A DNA stretch of 10,897 nt from Alphaproteobacteria bacterium (GTDB lineage Bacteria; Pseudomonadota; Alphaproteobacteria; ATCC43930; CGMCC-115725). This document shows, piece after piece, positions 7,291 through 10,897 of this stretch. The notes under the pieces were generated by a model, which worked only from the letters and a program-made list of their open reading frames with translations, was not told the origin of the DNA and did no database searches. Position numbers and translations under genes: made by a program. Location of the stretch: contig JAFAHP010000488.1 of the NCBI GenBank assembly GCA_019237175.1, forward strand, positions 1 through 10,897. Direction: 5' to 3'. Each line of letters begins with the position of its first letter. Positions within the stretch are counted from its first letter, which is position 1.

Positions 7291-8535
7291 ATGAAGTTCA
7301 TGCTTTTGGTGCTGCCGACCGTGCCGGGTACGCTCGAGGACCGCAGACGGTTGCGTCCGATCGGGCGTGACAACGAACGCTACCAGCAGATGCTGGAAGA
7401 GCTGCGCAAGCTCGTCATCTTTGCCGATGAGGTGGGCTTTGACTGCTTTGCCACCACCGAGCATCATTTTCACTCGGAAGGGTATGAGACTTCGGTAGCG
7501 CCGCTGCTCCTCTACACCGACCTTGCAGCGCGCACCAAGCGCATCAAGTTCTCGCCCTTGGGGCTGGTCCTGCCGGCATGGGACCCGATACGCGCCGCCG
7601 AAGAGTTGGCGGTCCTCGACCACCTCACAAAGGGGCGGATCTACGCCGGTTTCGCTCGTGGTTACCAGGACCGCTGGGTCAACGTTCTCGGGCAGCAATA
7701 TCACGCTACCGGAGCGCCGATGGATGGCTCTGCGATCGATAACCACAACCGGCGCGTCTATGAGGAGACGCTCAAGGTCATCAAGAAAGCCTGGACCGAG
7801 GACGCGTGGGAATACAACGGCGAATATTACAAGGTCCCGTTTCCCTACGAGGAGGGCATCCGGCGCTGGCCGGTCGCAGAGTGGACCCGCACCTACGGTG
7901 CCCCGGGCGAGGTCGACGACGACGGCGTAATCCGCAGAATCTGTGTTGTACCCAAGCCCTATCAGCAGCCTCACCCGCCGATGTTCCAGCCGTTTTCGGT
8001 AAGCGAGGCAACGATCCGCTATACCGCCCAATCGGGCATCGTCCCAGTGATCCTGACCGCCCATCCGCCCGATTTTCAGCGTTTGTGCAGAATGTATCAG
8101 GAGGTCGCGGCGGATGCCGGCAGAAACCTTCGCCTTGGAGAGAGCGTCGGCGTGGTGCGCGCGCTGCATTTCGGCGACAGCGAGGAAAACGCTGTGGCGC
8201 TGCTGCGGGACACCAATTACGCCGGGTTTTACAATTATTTCGGCGGCTTTGGTTTCTGGGAGGCGTTCCGGATGCCGGAGGACGCCGAGAAATACCCGAC
8301 GGGCACGATGCTGCCGACTTCCGAATGGACGGTCGAGCGGATGCGCAAGGCGAAATACGCGCTCGCCGGAACGATCGACCAGGTCAAGACCGAGTTCGAT
8401 GCGCTAAAGCGGATTGGCGGCGACGGCGAGCTGGAATGGTTCGCCTGGTTTTTTGACCAAGGTGCCATGCCGTGGGAGGAGGAAATGCGTCAGATGGAGC
8501 TTTTCGCCGAGCATATCATCCCCGCATTCCGCTGA
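7291..8535 (+). CDS. LLM-class flavin-dependent oxidoreductase (luciferase-like monooxygenase)
   Basis: 414-residue protein of the bacterial-luciferase-like superfamily, a TIM-barrel enzyme using reduced FMN or F420. Family landmarks are VGFDCFATTEHHF (48-60), LAARTKRIKFSPLGLVLP (78-95), DPIRAAEELAVLDHLTKGR (98-116) and the glycine-rich ARGYQDRW (122-129). ATG 7291 is chosen because AAGGAGG (7278-7284) lies 6 nt upstream and the hydrophobic first strand MKFMLLVLP follows at once; the frame is open further upstream but without such a site. The C-terminal half is acidic and rich in aromatics, with no extra domain that I recognise. The substrate is unknown. With the GMC dehydrogenase just upstream on the same strand, it may take part in one catabolic route for an oxygenated or long-chain compound. 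Family assignment is strong; specificity cannot be given. Confidence 0.92.
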   Translation: MKFMLLVLPTVPGTLEDRRRLRPIGRDNERYQQMLEELRKLVIFADEVGFDCFATTEHHFHSEGYETSVAPLLLYTDLAARTKRIKFSPLGLVLPAWDPIRAAEELAVLDHLTKGRIYAGFARGYQDRWVNVLGQQYHATGAPMDGSAIDNHNRRVYEETLKVIKKAWTEDAWEYNGEYYKVPFPYEEGIRRWPVAEWTRTYGAPGEVDDDGVIRRICVVPKPYQQPHPPMFQPFSVSEATIRYTAQSGIVPVILTAHPPDFQRLCRMYQEVAADAGRNLRLGESVGVVRALHFGDSEENAVALLRDTNYAGFYNYFGGFGFWEAFRMPEDAEKYPTGTMLPTSEWTVERMRKAKYALAGTIDQVKTEFDALKRIGGDGELEWFAWFFDQGAMPWEEEMRQMELFAEHIIPAFR

Positions 8536-8547
8536 AGAGGCCTTCGC

Positions 8548-10897
8548 TCAGACCGGCACGTCCCAGATGTCGCGCGCATAGCCGGCAATCGTGCGGTCCG
8601 ACGAAAACCAGCCCATGCCGGCGATGTTGTGGACGGCGATCCGGCTCCAGCGCCCGCGATCGCGCCATAGATCGTCGACGTGGCGCTGGGCGGCGCGATA
8701 CCCGGCGAAGTCTTCTGCCACCATAAAACGGTCGGCATATCTGAGCCGGTTTGCCAATCCATTAAAGCGACAGGGATCGTCCGGCGAGAATGCCCCCTTC
8801 TCCAGCGCTTGGATGACCGCCGCAAGTTCCGGCGATGCGGCGATCGCGGCGCTGGCGTCGAGGCCGGCGCGGCCGCGTTCGGCTACTTCATCGGCATGCA
8901 GACCAAAGATCACCATATTCTCGGCGCCAACGCGGTCGCGGATCTCGATGTTTGCACCGTCGAGCGTCCCGACTGTCAAAGCGCCGTTCAGCGCCAATTT
9001 CATGTTTCCGGTACCGGATGCTTCCATTCCGGCGGTCGAAATCTGCTCGGAAAGATCGGCCGCAGGAATGATCATTTCCGCTAGGCTGACGTTGTAATTC
9101 GGGATGAAAACGAGCTTTAGCCGGTCCTCGATCAGCGGATCGTTATTGATGATTTGAGCGATATCATTGGCGAGCTTGATGATCAGCTTGGCTTGGATAT
9201 AACTCGGCGCCGCTTTACCCGCGAAAATCTTGACACGCGGAACCCAGTCGCGACCGGGATCGGAGAGGATCGCGTGGTAGCAGGCGACGGTTTCCAGCAG
9301 GTTCAAGAGCTGCCGCTTGTATTCATGGATGCGCTTGATCTGCACATCGAACAATACCGCAGGATCAAGCCGCACACCGAGCCGATCGCGCACCACCCGG
9401 ACAAGTGCCCGTTTGTTGGCCTGCTTGACGGCCGCGAGGCGTTCGCGCAGCGCCGCGTCGTCGGCATGCTCGGCGAGGCGGCAGAGCGCCATCGGGTTTT
9501 CCAATATTTTGGCGCCGCAGATTTCGCACAACAGTGCGGTCAAGGCAGGGTTCGCTTGGTGCAGCCAGCGGCGGAAGGTAATACCGTTGGTTTTGGCGAC
9601 GATGCGGTCGGGGTAAAGCCGATGAAAATCTCGGAAAACGCTGGTCCGCATCAATTCGGTGTGCAACACCGACACGCCATTGACCCGATGGGAGCCCAGG
9701 AAAGCCAGCTTTCCCATGCGCACGCGACCACCATCGGCGGGATCGATCAAGGATAACGCCACGGGATCTGGGGCAGCGTCACCGTCCCGCTGCCGGATCT
9801 CCGCCAAGTGGACATCACTGAGCGTCTCGATGATTTCGAGATGACGCGGCAGCAGCCGACCGAACAGCGCTACCGGCCAGCTCTCCAAGGCCTCGGGCAA
9901 GAGCGAGTGGTTGGTGTAGGAACACGTGGCTTGCGTGATCCGCCACGCGCCGTCCCAAGAAAGGTTATAGCGATCGACCAGCACGCGCATCAATTCTGCG
10001 ATCGCGATACTGGGATGAGTGTCGTTGAGCTGGACCGCTGCCTGCTGCGGCAGGGAGAAGATGTTGCCATGGTGGCGGACGTGCCACTGGACGAGATCCT
10101 GGATCGAGGCGGCGACAAAGAAATACTCTTGACGCAGCCGCAATTCCTGACCTGCCGGGGTCTCATCGCTCGGATACAAGATCTTGGAGATTGCCTCGGC
10201 GCGCGCTTGTTGCTTGAGGGCCGCCACATGGTCTCCCTCGTTGAAGACGTCGAGCTCTAACGGGTCGACGGCGCGCGCCGACCACAGGCGCAGCAGGTTG
10301 ACATGCTTGCCGCGCCAGCCGGCGATGGGGGTGTCGTAGGCAACCGCTTGGATCGTTTCGTCGGGATGCCACACCGCGCGCGCCCGGCCGTTTGCGGTGC
10401 TGTGTTCGACCTGTCCGCCATAGTGGACGTCGTAGACGATCTCGGGCCGCTCAAACTCCCAGGGATTGCCGAATGACAGCCAATGCTCCGGAAATTCCTG
10501 CTGCCACCCGTCGATGATGACCTGGCGGAACAGGCCGTGATCGTAACGGATGCCGTAGCCGCAGGCGGGTATGCCGAGCGCCGTCATGCTATCCATCAGG
10601 CACGCCGCCAGCCGCCCAAGACCGCCATTGCCTAACGCCGCATCCGGCTCGGCGGCGCGCAATCGACCGAGATCAACCCCGAGATCGCCGAGCGCGGTGC
10701 GGACGAGTTCGGTCAGCCGCAGGTTTTCGACCACGTCGCTGAACAGCCGGCCGATCAGGAATTCGAGCGATAAGTAATAGACCCGCTTACGGCCCTTTGC
10801 CTGGCTCGCCCGGTCGGCCGCGAGCCAGCGGTGGATGACGCGGTCCCGCAGGGCGAGAGCGCTGGCGACAAACCAGTCGCGATCGGTGGCGGCGGGA
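8548..10897 (-). CDS. glgP: Glycogen/maltodextrin phosphorylase, 5' end cut by the right window edge
   Basis: PLP-dependent alpha-glucan phosphorylase that releases glucose 1-phosphate from glycogen or maltodextrins in the cytoplasm. 782 codons are visible. Known bacterial members are about 800-830 residues, so only some 20-45 N-terminal residues should be missing. The first visible part contains RKRVYYLSLEFLIGR (36-50 of the fragment), then ALGNGGLGRLAACLMDS (about 87-103), QLNDTHPSIAIAEL in the middle, and the cofactor motif EASGTGNMKLALN. Its Lys (fragment residue 633, codon 9000-8998) would form the Schiff base with PLP. The frame runs to the window edge without a stop; the GTG at 10734 is internal, because the conserved YYLSLEF segment lies upstream of it. 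No glgA, glgB or glgC is visible, so glycogen versus maltodextrin (malP-like) use is undecided. It converges on the LLM gene with a 12-bp gap. Confidence 0.95.
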   Translation of the reverse strand, partial: PAATDRDWFVASALALRDRVIHRWLAADRASQAKGRKRVYYLSLEFLIGRLFSDVVENLRLTELVRTALGDLGVDLGRLRAAEPDAALGNGGLGRLAACLMDSMTALGIPACGYGIRYDHGLFRQVIIDGWQQEFPEHWLSFGNPWEFERPEIVYDVHYGGQVEHSTANGRARAVWHPDETIQAVAYDTPIAGWRGKHVNLLRLWSARAVDPLELDVFNEGDHVAALKQQARAEAISKILYPSDETPAGQELRLRQEYFFVAASIQDLVQWHVRHHGNIFSLPQQAAVQLNDTHPSIAIAELMRVLVDRYNLSWDGAWRITQATCSYTNHSLLPEALESWPVALFGRLLPRHLEIIETLSDVHLAEIRQRDGDAAPDPVALSLIDPADGGRVRMGKLAFLGSHRVNGVSVLHTELMRTSVFRDFHRLYPDRIVAKTNGITFRRWLHQANPALTALLCEICGAKILENPMALCRLAEHADDAALRERLAAVKQANKRALVRVVRDRLGVRLDPAVLFDVQIKRIHEYKRQLLNLLETVACYHAILSDPGRDWVPRVKIFAGKAAPSYIQAKLIIKLANDIAQIINNDPLIEDRLKLVFIPNYNVSLAEMIIPAADLSEQISTAGMEASGTGNMKLALNGALTVGTLDGANIEIRDRVGAENMVIFGLHADEVAERGRAGLDASAAIAASPELAAVIQALEKGAFSPDDPCRFNGLANRLRYADRFMVAEDFAGYRAAQRHVDDLWRDRGRWSRIAVHNIAGMGWFSSDRTIAGYARDIWDVPV

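Noticed and set aside
6380..7291. Minus-strand open frame of 303 codons inside the GMC gene
   Set aside because: Antisense to a clearly coding GMC sequence containing catalytic H474 and N518; no recognisable protein.
7045..8169. Long minus-strand open frame of 374 codons opposite the LLM gene and the end of the GMC gene
   Set aside because: It is the antisense shadow of two well-supported genes; the translation has no family motifs, is rich in Arg/His/Asp typical of reverse frames, and has no ribosome site.
8532..8551. Possible shared bidirectional terminator between the LLM and glgP genes (GAAG-AGGC-CTTC)
   Set aside because: The stem is only 4 bp with no flanking A/U tracts, too weak to call.
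9154..9756. Plus-strand open frame of 200 codons inside glgP
   Set aside because: Lies opposite conserved phosphorylase segments; a shadow of GC-rich coding DNA.
10734..10734. GTG at 10734 as the start of glycogen phosphorylase
   Set aside because: The same frame continues upstream to the window edge and encodes the conserved YYLSLEFLIGR segment, so the true start is beyond the window.

Overview
The window is GC-rich bacterial DNA with tightly packed genes. It looks like a hopanoid-producing proteobacterium, most likely an alphaproteobacterium. This rests on the squalene block hpnC-hpnD-hpnE followed directly by squalene-hopene cyclase, and on the overall protein style; no taxonomic marker gene is present, so the assignment is an inference. 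Two genes are cut by the window edges: shc on the left (3' end missing) and glycogen phosphorylase on the right (5' end missing).

Left half (1-4460, all on the minus strand): a four-gene operon read right to left, hpnC, hpnD, hpnE, shc. Each junction is the same 4-nt ATGA overlap, so the four are almost certainly co-transcribed and translationally coupled. Together they make hopene from farnesyl diphosphate: HpnD condenses two FPP to presqualene diphosphate, HpnC converts that to hydroxysqualene, HpnE reduces it to squalene, and Shc cyclises squalene to hopene/hopanol.

Middle (4461-5560): a 232-bp gap upstream of hpnC with a perfect 6-2-6 inverted repeat; a small unrecognised four-helix membrane protein gene on the minus strand (4693-5127) with a strong Shine-Dalgarno; then a 433-bp divergent intergenic region holding a tandem 13-bp repeat and an abutting hairpin-forming inverted repeat.

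Right half (5561-10897): a plus-strand pair of redox enzymes, a choline-dehydrogenase-like GMC flavoprotein and an LLM-class (bacterial luciferase-like) flavin-dependent oxidoreductase, of unknown substrate. They are followed, only 12 bp away and convergent, by a glycogen/maltodextrin phosphorylase gene on the minus strand.

I found no RNA genes, mobile elements, CRISPR arrays or obvious broken genes. The region is mostly recognisable metabolism. The least explained parts are the small membrane protein, the repeat motifs in the two intergenic regions, and the substrate of the GMC/LLM pair.
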